A stretch of 11,403 bases of DNA from CAG-103 sp045112425 (GCA_045112425.1 JBGUHV010000087.1:1-11403), one strand, 5' to 3'; positions 1 through 6,753 are shown, numbered from the stretch's first letter. The notes: generated from the sequence alone by a model not told the origin. Made by a program: numbers and translations.

Positions 1-18
1 GCTCCGCTCAGGATGACA
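1..18. repeat. end of a dispersed inverted-repeat element (cut by window edge)
   Basis: The first 18 bases are identical to positions 9756-9773, the right end of the large inverted-repeat element at 9643-9773. The window therefore begins inside a second copy that runs off to the left. It lies just beyond the terminator of the feo operon, again an intergenic site after a gene end. No coding role is visible. Confidence 0.65.
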
Positions 19-30
19 GGGAAGTGCAAT

Positions 31-56
31 AAAGAGGCGGGGGAGCCCGCCTCTTT
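31..56 (-). terminator. terminator of the feo operon
   Basis: An 11-bp perfect GC-rich stem (31-41 with 46-56) encloses a 4-base loop. On the minus strand it is followed by CTTTATT, and on the plus strand by TTTTCG. It lies 11 bases after the stop of the Cys-rich peptide gene, so it most likely ends feoA-feoB-peptide transcription. It could also work in the other direction. Confidence 0.75.
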
Positions 57-67
57 TCGTTTGGGTT

Positions 68-247
68 TTACTTGCCGCAGCTGTGCGCGGGCTTGGTGCT
101 GACGGGCGCGCCGTGCTTCTCGCAGGAGCCCGCGTAGGGGCAGCCGACGCACTTGACGCCGCGCTTCTTTTCGCGGTAGATGTATCTGCCCGCGAGGAAT
201 ACGACAGCCACCAGAACGATGACGGCAAGCACGGTTGCGAGATTCAT
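68..247 (-). CDS. FeoB-associated Cys-rich membrane protein (59 aa)
   Basis: A 59-residue protein begins with a single hydrophobic helix (about residues 3-20), then a basic stretch (RYIYREKKR), then a Cys-rich tail with C33, C36, C42 and C57, the first pair as CxGC. This layout matches the small FeoB-associated Cys-rich membrane proteins (PF12669-like) often found after feoB. They are thought to assist ferrous-iron passage or to play the role FeoC has elsewhere, but the function is not established. The start is supported by AAGGAGG 7 bases upstream, and the gene begins 18 bases after the feoB stop, so it is the third gene of the feo operon. The four Cys could hold iron or another metal, which is an inference. 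Confidence 0.88.
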   Translation of the reverse strand: MNLATVLAVIVLVAVVFLAGRYIYREKKRGVKCVGCPYAGSCEKHGAPVSTKPAHSCGK

Positions 248-265
248 AGCGATTCCTCCTTGGGT

Positions 266-2275
266 TTAGGCCTTCGCGGCCTTGGCAGCCTCGTGCAGGC
301 GATACTGCTCGTCGAAGTGGGCTCTCGTCCGCTTGCCGATCAGGATCACGATGGCGACCATGCAGAGCACGGCGATGAGGCCGGGGATGAACGCCTGACC
401 GAAGTGCCCCTCGGTGAAGAGCGTGCCGAACTGATAGATCAGGAAGGCGACGGTGTAGCCGGTGCCGAGCTGGAGGCCGATGGCGCCCCAGAGCCAGCCC
501 TTGCTCTTCATTTCGGAGTTCATCGCGCCGATGGCGGCGAAGCAGGGCGGGGTGTAGAGGTTGAAGAAGAGGTAGGCCAGCGCGGTCACGGAGGTGAGAC
601 CCATCGCCATGGCGACGTTGTTCGCGCCGCCGGTGAGGGCGAGCTCATCCACGTCGATAAACGCGGTCAGGCCATAGACGACCGCCAGCGTGCCGACGAC
701 GTTCTCCTTGGCGATGAAGCCGGTGATCGCGGCGGCGGCCAGCTGCCACACGCCGAAGCCGAGCGGGATCAGCAGGAAGGCGAACGGGGAGGCGATGGAA
801 GCGAGGATGGAGGTGTTCTCCATGCCCTCCTCCACGACCTGGAACTGCCAGTTGAAGGTCTGCATGATCTGCACGACGGTGTTGCAGATCAGGATGATCG
901 TCGCGGCCTTGATGATGTAGGCCTTGGCGCGCTCCATCATGGACTTGAAGGCGAACTTCAGGCTCGGGACCTTGAACTTCGGCAGCTCCATGATGAAGAA
1001 GGACTTGCGGTACTTATAGCCGGTGATGGCCTTGATGAGCAGCGCGCCGAGGAAGATCAGCACGAGACCGAAGAAGTAGCTCAGCAGGCTCACCCAGCCG
1101 GCGCCGGCGAAGAACGCGCCGGCAAAGAGCGCGATGACGGGAATCTTCGCGCCGCAGGGGATGAAGGTGGTGAGCATGGTCGTGGCTCTTCTCTCGCGCT
1201 CGTCGCGGATCGTGCGGCAGGACATGATCGCCGGGATGCCGCAGCCCGTGCCGATGACGACGGGGATGACGGATTTGCCGGAGAGGCCGACGCGCTTGAA
1301 GATCGGGTCCATCACGGCGCTCACGCGCGCCATGTAGCCGCTGTCCTCGAGCAGAGCGATCAGGAAGTACATGACCATGACGAGCGGCAGGAAGCCGATG
1401 ACGGCGCCGACGCCGCCGACAATGCCGTCTGCCAGCAGGGCGGAGAGGATCGGGGGGCTGTTTTCGAGCTGGCCCGCAACCCATTCCTGGAACATCTCAA
1501 TGTAACCGACCAGCCAGTCGGCAATGATCGGGCCGAGCCATGCCTGGCTGACCCAGAACACAAACCACATCACGGCGGCAAACACCAGAATGCCGGCCAC
1601 GGGGTTTAAGAGAATCTTGTCTGCAGCGTCGGACTTGTTGATCTCGGAGGACTTGGTCTGACGCTTCTCGATCTTGGAGACGATGTCGTTGACGAATTTG
1701 TAGCGCTTGCGGTCTTCCTTGTCGACCGCGTTCTTGTCGTGCAGGTCAATGTCCGCCTGCAGATACGGCGCCTTCTGCGTCGTGCCGTTCAGGGAGATGG
1801 CCTTCTCCACGACCTCGGCGAGACCCTTGTTCTCAATCGCGGTTGTGCTCACGACGGGGCAGCCGAGCTTTTTCTCGAGCGCGGCCACGTCGATCACGGT
1901 CTTTTCCTTCTCATTGATGTCCGCCTTGTTCAGCGCCACCACCACGGGGATGCCGAGCTCGAGCAGCTGCGTGGTGAAAAACAGGCTGCGGCTCAGGTTC
2001 GTCGCGTCCACGATGTTGATGATTGCGTCCGGATGCTCATTGCGGACGTATTCGCTCGTGATGCCCTCCTCCGGGGTGAACGGAGACATGGAGTAAGCGC
2101 CGGGCAGGTCGACCGCGATGGCCTCGGTGCCGTTCGTAAACTCACTCTTGATCGGGTATTCCTTGCGTCCTACCGTCACGCCGCCCCAGTTGCCCACTTT
2201 TTCACTTCGGCCGGTCACGGCGTTGTAAATCGTGGTTTTGCCGCTGTTGGGGTTGCCGGCAAAAGCAATTCTCAT
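266..2275 (-). CDS. feoB: ferrous iron transporter FeoB
   Basis: This is the 669-residue membrane permease of the Feo system, which imports Fe2+ and is typical of anaerobes. The N-terminal G domain shows G1 GNPNSGKT (7-14), the switch NWGGVTV (29-35), G3 DLPG (56-59), G4 NKAD (116-119) and a G5-like STTA (143-146). After a cytosolic helical spacer (about 165-220), membrane segments follow from about residue 222. The two gate motifs with conserved cysteines are present: GTGCGIPA (342-349, C345) and PCGAKIP (373-379, C374). The C-terminal end is short, with no extra domain. Length is in the family's normal range. AGGAGG lies 8 bases before ATG. It follows feoA by 23 bases and precedes the Cys-rich peptide. 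A Gly (residue 31) replaces the Pro or Ala common in NW[PA]GVTV, probably a harmless variant. Confidence 0.98.
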   Translation of the reverse strand: MRIAFAGNPNSGKTTIYNAVTGRSEKVGNWGGVTVGRKEYPIKSEFTNGTEAIAVDLPGAYSMSPFTPEEGITSEYVRNEHPDAIINIVDATNLSRSLFFTTQLLELGIPVVVALNKADINEKEKTVIDVAALEKKLGCPVVSTTAIENKGLAEVVEKAISLNGTTQKAPYLQADIDLHDKNAVDKEDRKRYKFVNDIVSKIEKRQTKSSEINKSDAADKILLNPVAGILVFAAVMWFVFWVSQAWLGPIIADWLVGYIEMFQEWVAGQLENSPPILSALLADGIVGGVGAVIGFLPLVMVMYFLIALLEDSGYMARVSAVMDPIFKRVGLSGKSVIPVVIGTGCGIPAIMSCRTIRDERERRATTMLTTFIPCGAKIPVIALFAGAFFAGAGWVSLLSYFFGLVLIFLGALLIKAITGYKYRKSFFIMELPKFKVPSLKFAFKSMMERAKAYIIKAATIILICNTVVQIMQTFNWQFQVVEEGMENTSILASIASPFAFLLIPLGFGVWQLAAAAITGFIAKENVVGTLAVVYGLTAFIDVDELALTGGANNVAMAMGLTSVTALAYLFFNLYTPPCFAAIGAMNSEMKSKGWLWGAIGLQLGTGYTVAFLIYQFGTLFTEGHFGQAFIPGLIAVLCMVAIVILIGKRTRAHFDEQYRLHEAAKAAKA

Positions 2276-2298
2276 ACAAACTTCCTCCTTTAGAACAA

Positions 2299-2511
2299 TT
2301 AAATCACAACAGCTTCGGACAAAAGCTGATCCAGATTGTATCGCCCGTCCTTGATGACGACGACACAGCTCTTTTTGCCCTTGGAGACGACCGTGATCGG
2401 CTCGCCGCTGTAGCAGCCGAGGCGGAAGAGAAACGCGTTCATCTCATCGTCTTCGGTCTGGATCTCTTTTATCTCATAAGTCTTGCCGACTTCAGCTTCC
2501 AGTAAGGTCAT
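2299..2511 (-). CDS. feoA: FeoA, small SH3-like cytosolic partner of FeoB
   Basis: A 70-residue protein of the FeoA family: a small beta-barrel (SH3-like) domain that supports FeoB activity from the cytosol. The core family pattern is visible at residues 26-44 (FLFRLGCYSGEPI then TVVSK), matching the usual R-L-G-h-x-x-G-x-x-h-x-V element. A Cys sits at residues 33 and 49. I chose ATG at 2511 because AAGGAGG lies about 10 bases upstream. An in-frame ATG 12 codons further up (2547) would run through that ribosome site and lacks its own. It is the first gene of the feo operon, behind a promoter with two palindromic operators. Confidence 0.95.
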   Translation of the reverse strand: MTLLEAEVGKTYEIKEIQTEDDEMNAFLFRLGCYSGEPITVVSKGKKSCVVVIKDGRYNLDQLLSEAVVI

Positions 2512-2549
2512 CGGGGTTTGCCTCCTTGAATTACCTGTGGTAAACAATT

Positions 2550-2565
2550 CTTAGACAGAGCTAAA
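2550..2565. promoter_or_regulatory. second (weaker) DtxR-type operator of feo
   Basis: The core TTAGACAGAGCTAA (2551-2564) matches the window's operator pattern GTTAGC-N4-GCTAAC except at one arm position and both outermost bases. It lies 20 bp from the stronger operator at 2570-2585, about two helical turns, so two dimers could sit on the same DNA face. It falls between the promoter and the feoA start. Confidence 0.6.
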
Positions 2566-2569
2566 ATAC

Positions 2570-2585
2570 GTTAGCGCTATCTAAC
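2570..2585. promoter_or_regulatory. main DtxR-type operator of feo
   Basis: GTTAGCGCTATCTAAC is a near-perfect inverted repeat with one arm mismatch against GTTAGC-N4-GCTAAC. It begins 8 bases after the feo -10 box, so it covers the likely transcription start and early transcribed region. A bound repressor would block initiation. The GTTAG/CTAAC arms resemble DtxR/IdeR boxes, and the dtxR-family gene is the next one upstream. Confidence 0.8.
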
Positions 2586-2593
2586 TCAGATGT

Positions 2594-2622
2594 ACTATAT
2601 CATCCCCGACGACAAAATGCAA
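2594..2622 (-). promoter_or_regulatory. feoA-feoB promoter
   Basis: On the minus strand, -35 TTGCAT (2622-2617) is followed after exactly 17 bases by -10 TATAGT (2599-2594), with an extended -10 TG one base before it. Transcription should start near 2587, just at the edge of the operator at 2570-2585. Confidence 0.8.
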
Positions 2623-2662
2623 GCCCTTTTTTACAGTTTTGAAACAATTCGCTTCTTGGCAT

Positions 2663-2699
2663 AAAAAACCGCCCGCCGGGAAGCTCCCGGCGGGCGGTT
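2663..2699 (-). terminator. terminator of the dtxR-family gene
   Basis: A 14-bp perfect GC-rich stem (2667-2680 with 2686-2699) has a 5-base loop. On the minus strand it is followed by a run of T (complement of 2663-2668). It begins 12 bases after the dtxR stop and separates that gene from the feo promoter downstream. Confidence 0.93.
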
Positions 2700-2711
2700 C
2701 ATCTGCCTTCT

Positions 2712-3074
2712 TTACTTTTTCAGATGCTTCTTCAGCGCCTCGAACGTCTCGTCGCTGATATCATGCTCCACGCGGCAGGCGTCCTCCTCGGCCACCTTGT
2801 CGCTCACACCGACCTGCTTTAACAGCGCCGTCAGCACCTGATGCCGCTCATAAATCTTCTCGGCGACCTCGCGCCCGGCCTCTGTGAGCCAGAGAAAGCC
2901 GTCCTTGTCCATGGTGAGATATTCGCCCTGCTTGAGCAGACTCACCGCGCGGCTGACGCTCGGCTTGGAAAAGCCCATGTGCTCCGCCACGTCCACAGAA
3001 CGGACGACGCGCTTTTCGTTGCTGAGAATGAGAATCGTCTCCAGATACATTTCGCCGGATTCCTGCAAATGCAT
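2712..3074 (-). CDS. short DtxR-family iron-dependent repressor (120 aa)
   Basis: A metal-sensing transcription repressor. Residues about 1-65 form the winged helix-turn-helix, with recognition helix around SKPSVSRAVSLLKQ (36-49). Residues 66-120 form the metal-binding and dimerisation domain. Aligned by eye, M9, C100, E103 and H104 match the primary-site ligands M10, C102, E105 and H106 of DtxR, and H78 matches H79. MntR of Bacillus has Asp at the first position instead. This suggests iron rather than manganese sensing. The C-terminal SH3 domain of full DtxR/IdeR (about 225 aa) is missing, giving MntR-like length. AGGAGG lies 8 bases before ATG. Gene order and matching operators around it suggest it controls feo, the ABC operon and the DUF2325 operon. 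Its own promoter shows no such operator. Confidence 0.93.
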   Translation of the reverse strand: MHLQESGEMYLETILILSNEKRVVRSVDVAEHMGFSKPSVSRAVSLLKQGEYLTMDKDGFLWLTEAGREVAEKIYERHQVLTALLKQVGVSDKVAEEDACRVEHDISDETFEALKKHLKK

Positions 3075-3112
3075 AAGAAAACCTCCTGTGATTTGCTTTC
3101 GTTCTGTTTCTT

Positions 3113-3141
3113 AATCTATCACACCCCATGCGGAAATGCAA
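3113..3141 (-). promoter_or_regulatory. promoter of the dtxR-family gene
   Basis: On the minus strand, -35 TTGCAT (3141-3136) is followed after 17 bases by -10 TAGATT (3118-3113), with TG one base upstream of the -10. The design is nearly the same as the feo promoter, but no GTTAGC-N4-GCTAAC palindrome lies near it. It is divergent from the ABC operon promoter 46 bases away. Confidence 0.7.
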
Positions 3142-3186
3142 GCGTGCGGAAGAAAACTTTTGTCCGAATGGAGCAGATGTTGAGGA

Positions 3187-3215
3187 TTGACAAAAAGCGG
3201 CGCCGTGTGTATATT
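3187..3215 (+). promoter_or_regulatory. promoter of the ABC transporter operon
   Basis: Consensus -35 TTGACA (3187-3192), a 17-base spacer, and -10 TATATT (3210-3215). An operator palindrome begins 9 bases after the -10. This should be a strong promoter when not repressed. Confidence 0.85.
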
Positions 3216-3224
3216 AATTTAGAT

Positions 3225-3240
3225 GTTAGCAAAAGCTAAC
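3225..3240. promoter_or_regulatory. DtxR-type operator 1 of the ABC operon
   Basis: GTTAGCAAAAGCTAAC has perfect 6-bp inverted arms around a 4-base centre. It begins 9 bases after the -10 and so overlaps the likely transcription start. Together with the copy at 6808-6823 it defines the window's consensus GTTAGC-N4-GCTAAC. Confidence 0.88.
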
Positions 3241-3258
3241 AAATTTTTCAACACAGAA

Positions 3259-3274
3259 GTTTGCTTCGGCTAAC
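3259..3274. promoter_or_regulatory. DtxR-type operator 2 of the ABC operon
   Basis: GTTTGCTTCGGCTAAC matches the operator consensus with one arm mismatch. It lies 34 bp centre to centre from the perfect copy and directly before the ribosome site of the ATPase gene. Confidence 0.7.
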
Positions 3275-3288
3275 TTGAGGAGCGTTTT

Positions 3289-3987
3289 ATGCAGCTGCAG
3301 TTACATGACATCCGGAAATCCTTCGGGGAAGGAGAGAATCGCACCGAGGTGCTGCGCGGCATCTCCTGTGCGATTGCCCCGGGCAGCATCACGATCCTGC
3401 TCGGCCCCTCCGGCTCCGGCAAATCGACCTTATTGAATATCATCGGCGGCATCGAGTCGGCGGACAGCGGCGAGATCCTGCTCGACGGGAAACCGCTCGA
3501 CGCCCTCGGCGACCGCGCGCTTACGCGCTACCGCCGCGAGCACCTCGGCTACGTCTTTCAGGCCTATCACCTTGTGCCGAATCTCACCGTGCGCGAGAAC
3601 ATCGAGGTCGGCGCCTATCTCTCGGCGCATCCGCTGGAGGTGGACGGGCTGCTGCGCCAGCTCGGGCTCTGGGAGCACCGCGACAAGCTGCCGAACCAGC
3701 TCTCCGGCGGCCAGCAGCAGCGCACGGCCATCGGCCGCGCCATCGTGAAGGCGCCGGACATTCTCCTCTGCGACGAGCCCACCGGCGCGCTGGACTATGC
3801 CACGAGCAAGGAGATTCTGCAGCTGATTGAGGACGTGAACCTGCGCTGGGGCTGCACGGTGCTGCTTGTGACGCACAACGCGGCGCTCAAGCCGATGGCC
3901 GACCGCGTCATCCGCCTGCGCGACGGCGCGATCCGCGACGATGAGCAGCACGAGATGCGCGTGCATGCCTCCGAGCTCGCGTGGTGA
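3289..3987 (+). CDS. ABC transporter ATPase, MacB/LolD-type
   Basis: A 232-residue ATP-binding subunit that would power the FtsX-type permease encoded next. Visible motifs are Walker A GPSGSGKST (39-47), Q-loop Q91, signature LSGGQ (138-142), Walker B ILLCDE with catalytic E163, D-loop GALD (166-169) and switch H196 in VTH. The TGALD element and the GYVFQAYHLVPNLTVREN region are typical of the MacB/LolD/BceA-like group that works with FtsX-fold permeases (type VII exporters or mechanotransducers). The start has TTGAGGAGCG upstream. It is the first gene of an operon with two DtxR-type operators, so expression is probably metal-controlled. The substrate cannot be read from the sequence. Heme or antimicrobial-peptide export, or lipoprotein-type work, are all known for relatives. 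Confidence 0.95.
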   Translation: MQLQLHDIRKSFGEGENRTEVLRGISCAIAPGSITILLGPSGSGKSTLLNIIGGIESADSGEILLDGKPLDALGDRALTRYRREHLGYVFQAYHLVPNLTVRENIEVGAYLSAHPLEVDGLLRQLGLWEHRDKLPNQLSGGQQQRTAIGRAIVKAPDILLCDEPTGALDYATSKEILQLIEDVNLRWGCTVLLVTHNAALKPMADRVIRLRDGAIRDDEQHEMRVHASELAW

Positions 3988-3992
3988 CCGCC

Positions 3993-6227
3993 ATGAGAGA
4001 CCCGCTCAGACACCGCCTGCTCCGCTCCCTGCGGGAGGACTGGGGCAAATACACCGCGCTCTTTCTCTTTCTGTTCGTCCTCATCAGCTTCACCTCGGGC
4101 TATTTCGTCGCCGACGGCAGCATGAAGCGCGCCTATGATGAGAGCTTTGAAAAATACAGCATCGAGGACGGGCACTTCACCGTCAAGGCCCCGCTCACCG
4201 CGGAGCAGATCACAAAGCTCGAGCAGGACAAAAGCATCACCATCGCGCCGCTGGACTATGTTGACCGCGAGACGGAAAACGCCCACACCGTCCGCTTTTA
4301 CCGCCCGCGCGAGGCGATGAACCGGCTCGACGTCATGGCGGGCCGCCTTCCCGAGGCGGCGGGGGAGATCATCATCGACCGGCTCTATGCCGAAAATAAC
4401 GGCATCTCCGTCGGAGACGCCTTCCGTGTCGACGGTGCGGACTATACCGTCACCGGCGTCGCCGCCTTTTCGGACTACAGCGCGCTCTTCAAGAGCAACA
4501 ACGACATGATGTTCGACGCGAACAAGTTCACCGTCGCCGTCGTGACGGACGAGACCTTCGACGCCCTCGGCGACGTGGGCCTGCAGCACAACTACGCCTG
4601 GCGCTGGAACGACGGCACGCTCACGGAATCCGAGCGGCGCACGGCGTCGACCAGCCTCATGGGCGCGGTCTACCGCACGGCGGAGCTCACGGACTTCCTC
4701 CCGCAGTACCGCAATCAGGCCATCATCTTCACCGGCGACGATATGGGCGGCGACTACGCCATGTTCCAGGCGCTGATCTATATCGTCATGGTCATTCTCG
4801 CGTTCATCTTCGCCGTCACGACGCGCAGCACGATTGAGCGCGAGGCCGGCACCGTCGGCACGCTCCGCGCGAGCGGCTATACGCGCTTCGAGCTCCTGCG
4901 CCATTATCTCACGCTGCCGCTCCTGGGCACGTTCACCGCCGCCGTCCTCGGCAACATCGTGGGCTATGCGTGGATGAAGAAGATCACCACCGGCATGTAT
5001 TACCACAGCTACTCGCTCCCGACCTACCAGACCGTCTGGAACGGGGAGGCGTTCGTGCTTACGACGGTCATTCCGCTCATCATCATCGCCGTCGTCACGT
5101 CGCTCGTCCTCTGGCGGACGCTGAAGCTCCCGCCGCTGCAGTTTCTGCGCGGCGAGCTGCGCGCGGAGAAAAAGCAGGCCGTACTCAAGCTGCGGCACGG
5201 GGCGTTTCTCAGCCGCTTCGGCACGCGCATCCTCCTGCAGAATCTTCCGGCCTATGCCATTCTCGCCCTCGGCATCCTCTTTGCGAGCGTGCTGCTCATG
5301 TTCGGCTGCATGTTCTCGCCCCTGCTGCGGCATTTCAACGACACGGTCGTGGACGCCAAGTTCGCGGAGTATCAGTATGTGCTCACCGAGCAGGCCGAGA
5401 CCGCCGTTCCCGGCGCGGAGCCGTACTGCATCACCTCGCTGCAGAACAATAAAAAGGAGAACATCACGATCTACGGCGTGCAGCCGGGATCGAAGTACAT
5501 TCCGGAGGTCACAGACGCCGCGCTCCTCTCCGAGGGCTATCTGCTCAAATACGGCTTCGAGGTCGGGCAGACGCTCTATCTGCGCGAGCAGTTCGCCCCG
5601 TCGAATTACTATCCCGTCACCATCGGCGGCACGATGGACTATCCGGCCTCGCTGAGTATTTTCATGCCGATTGACCAGTACCGCGCGCTGTTTGATCTCC
5701 CAGCCGACTATTTCAACGGCTGGTTCTCCGACGAGAAGCTCTCAGATCTCGACGAGCATGCCGTCGCCACCGTCGTCACGCAGGCGGATCTCACCGTCAT
5801 GGCCGACCAGCTCGAGGACTCCATGGGCCGCATCTTCCCGCTCTTCGGGGGCTTCGCGGTGGTGCTCTATGTGCTGATGATGTATCTTCTCAGCGAGATG
5901 ATTCTCGAGCGCAACGAGCGCACCATCTCGCTTCTCAAAATCCTCGGCTATACCGACGGCGAGGCGGGCAGGCTCTTCCACCGCGCCACGACCATCGTCG
6001 TCGCCGCGAGCATCCTGCTGTCGCTCCCGATCTCCTATTGGCTCATCAAAATCATCTACCGCGCCGTCATGCTCGAATATCCCGGCTGGCTCACGCTGTG
6101 GATCGCCCCGTGGATCTGGCCGTTTATGGTGCTGCTCGGCCTCGGCTGCTGGGTCGGCGTTATGCTGCTGCAGCGCCGCACAATCCGCCGCATCCCCATG
6201 GGTGAGGTGCTCAAAAATCAGGACTGA
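3993..6227 (+). CDS. FtsX-family ABC transporter permease
   Basis: A 744-residue membrane subunit with the doubled FtsX layout. It has a first helix (about 18-40), a large extracytoplasmic region (about 45-250), and a first FtsX block of helices (about 255-385) with the cytosolic motif EREAGTVGTLRASGYTR. Then come another helix (about 420-445), a second extracytoplasmic region and a second FtsX block (about 620-735) with the parallel motif ERNERTISLLKILGYTD. The end, IPMGEVLKNQD, is typical of this family. ATG at 3993 lies 5 bases after the ATPase stop. GTG codons at 3981 and 3984 would overlap the ATPase end and cannot be excluded, and no strong ribosome site decides. The partner ATPase is immediately upstream and an AraC-type gene follows by 19 bases. 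Confidence 0.92.
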   Translation: MRDPLRHRLLRSLREDWGKYTALFLFLFVLISFTSGYFVADGSMKRAYDESFEKYSIEDGHFTVKAPLTAEQITKLEQDKSITIAPLDYVDRETENAHTVRFYRPREAMNRLDVMAGRLPEAAGEIIIDRLYAENNGISVGDAFRVDGADYTVTGVAAFSDYSALFKSNNDMMFDANKFTVAVVTDETFDALGDVGLQHNYAWRWNDGTLTESERRTASTSLMGAVYRTAELTDFLPQYRNQAIIFTGDDMGGDYAMFQALIYIVMVILAFIFAVTTRSTIEREAGTVGTLRASGYTRFELLRHYLTLPLLGTFTAAVLGNIVGYAWMKKITTGMYYHSYSLPTYQTVWNGEAFVLTTVIPLIIIAVVTSLVLWRTLKLPPLQFLRGELRAEKKQAVLKLRHGAFLSRFGTRILLQNLPAYAILALGILFASVLLMFGCMFSPLLRHFNDTVVDAKFAEYQYVLTEQAETAVPGAEPYCITSLQNNKKENITIYGVQPGSKYIPEVTDAALLSEGYLLKYGFEVGQTLYLREQFAPSNYYPVTIGGTMDYPASLSIFMPIDQYRALFDLPADYFNGWFSDEKLSDLDEHAVATVVTQADLTVMADQLEDSMGRIFPLFGGFAVVLYVLMMYLLSEMILERNERTISLLKILGYTDGEAGRLFHRATTIVVAASILLSLPISYWLIKIIYRAVMLEYPGWLTLWIAPWIWPFMVLLGLGCWVGVMLLQRRTIRRIPMGEVLKNQD

Positions 6228-6246
6228 ACCGGAAAGGAGCGCAAGC

Positions 6247-6603
6247 ATGCTTCCCAAACAACCCAGAGTGGCGCACGCCCACGCGGCGCTCGCCGCAGCC
6301 GTCCGCGCGCACCTCGACGCGCACCCGGAAAAGCGCATCCCGCTCTCGGAGCTGGAGACGATCTTCCACGTCTCCGGCACGCAGATCAAATCCGCCTACC
6401 GCGAGACCTTCGGCGCGAGCCTCTATGCCGACACAAAGCGGCGCAAGATGCTCGCCGCCGCCGAGGCGCTCCGGACGACGGATCGAACCGTCCTTGAGAT
6501 TGCCGGCGGCTTCGGCTATGACAACGCCAGCAAATTCGCCGCCGCCTTCCGCAGCGTCATGGGCGTCTCGCCGACGGAGTACAGGAGCAGTGTGGAGTGT
6601 TGA
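6247..6603 (+). CDS. minimal AraC-family DNA-binding protein (118 aa)
   Basis: The protein consists of little more than the AraC-type double helix-turn-helix domain. The first HTH is around residues 32-58 (PLSELETIFHVSGTQIKSAY) and the second around 81-112 (TVLEIAGGFGYDNASKF), ending in the family's GVSPTEYR. There is no ligand-binding domain, so it resembles MarA/SoxS-type regulators whose control is by their own amount. GGAAAGGAGC precedes the ATG, and it begins 19 bases after the permease stop, so it is the last gene of the DtxR-operator-controlled ABC operon. It might pass the metal signal on to other genes, which is an inference. The last four codons and the stop lie inside a repeat element (6589-6700), so the original C-terminus was probably replaced. 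Confidence 0.9.
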   Translation: MLPKQPRVAHAHAALAAAVRAHLDAHPEKRIPLSELETIFHVSGTQIKSAYRETFGASLYADTKRRKMLAAAEALRTTDRTVLEIAGGFGYDNASKFAAAFRSVMGVSPTEYRSSVEC

Positions 6604-6700
6604 GTGTGGAGTGTGGAGTGAATGTGTCGGCATGCGCCGACGAATTTGAATCGCGCGAAGCGCACCATATCTCCACTCTCAACGCTCCACGCTCCACTCT
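6589..6700. repeat. MITE-like inverted-repeat element with GTGGAGT tandem arms
   Basis: The left arm (about 6589-6620) is built of repeated AGTGTGGAGTGT-like units. The right arm (about 6669-6700) is its inverted counterpart, CTCCACTC/CTCAACGCTCCACG. Between them lies a shorter hairpin around 6626-6640 (GTCGGCATGCGCCGAC). No coding capacity is evident. It starts inside the end of the AraC gene and supplies its stop. The right arm ends in CTCTTTTT, so the folded transcript could also act as a terminator for the ABC-AraC operon. Whether it is a mobile non-autonomous element can only be shown by copies elsewhere in the genome. Confidence 0.75.
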
Positions 6701-6724
6701 TTTTCAATAGTTGTCTAAATGGAG

Positions 6725-6753
6725 CAGACACCCGATTCTGCTTCCTGTACAAT
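6725..6753 (+). promoter_or_regulatory. promoter of the DUF2325-DUF3793-flavodoxin operon
   Basis: -35 CAGACA (4 of 6 consensus bases), a 17-base spacer and -10 TACAAT (6748-6753). An operator begins only 3 bases after the -10 box. A TTGTCT at about 6710 is too far from this -10 to be its partner. Confidence 0.65.

Noticed and set aside
1134..1337. Small frames antisense to the FeoB gate region
   Set aside because: No ribosome site, no domain, and fully explained by the codon use of feoB on the other strand.
83..1609. Long open frame (508 codons) on the plus strand opposite feoB
   Set aside because: It is antisense to an unmistakable FeoB. The product is a low-complexity Asp/Glu/His/Arg-rich string typical of a GC-rich shadow frame, with no ribosome site.
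2512..2547. Upstream ATG extending FeoA by 12 residues
   Set aside because: It would translate through the AAGGAGG that serves the ATG at 2511 and has no ribosome site of its own. The extension is not FeoA-like.
3795..5333. Long open frame (512 codons) on the minus strand opposite the ABC genes
   Set aside because: The product is Arg/Glu/Ala/Asp-rich without any domain pattern, and it lies fully under the convincingly coding ATPase and permease.
6589..6700. CRISPR-like array from repeated GTGGAGT units
   Set aside because: Units are only 7-12 bases and directly adjacent, with no spacers of even length. The two halves are inverted to each other, so it is a folded repeat element.
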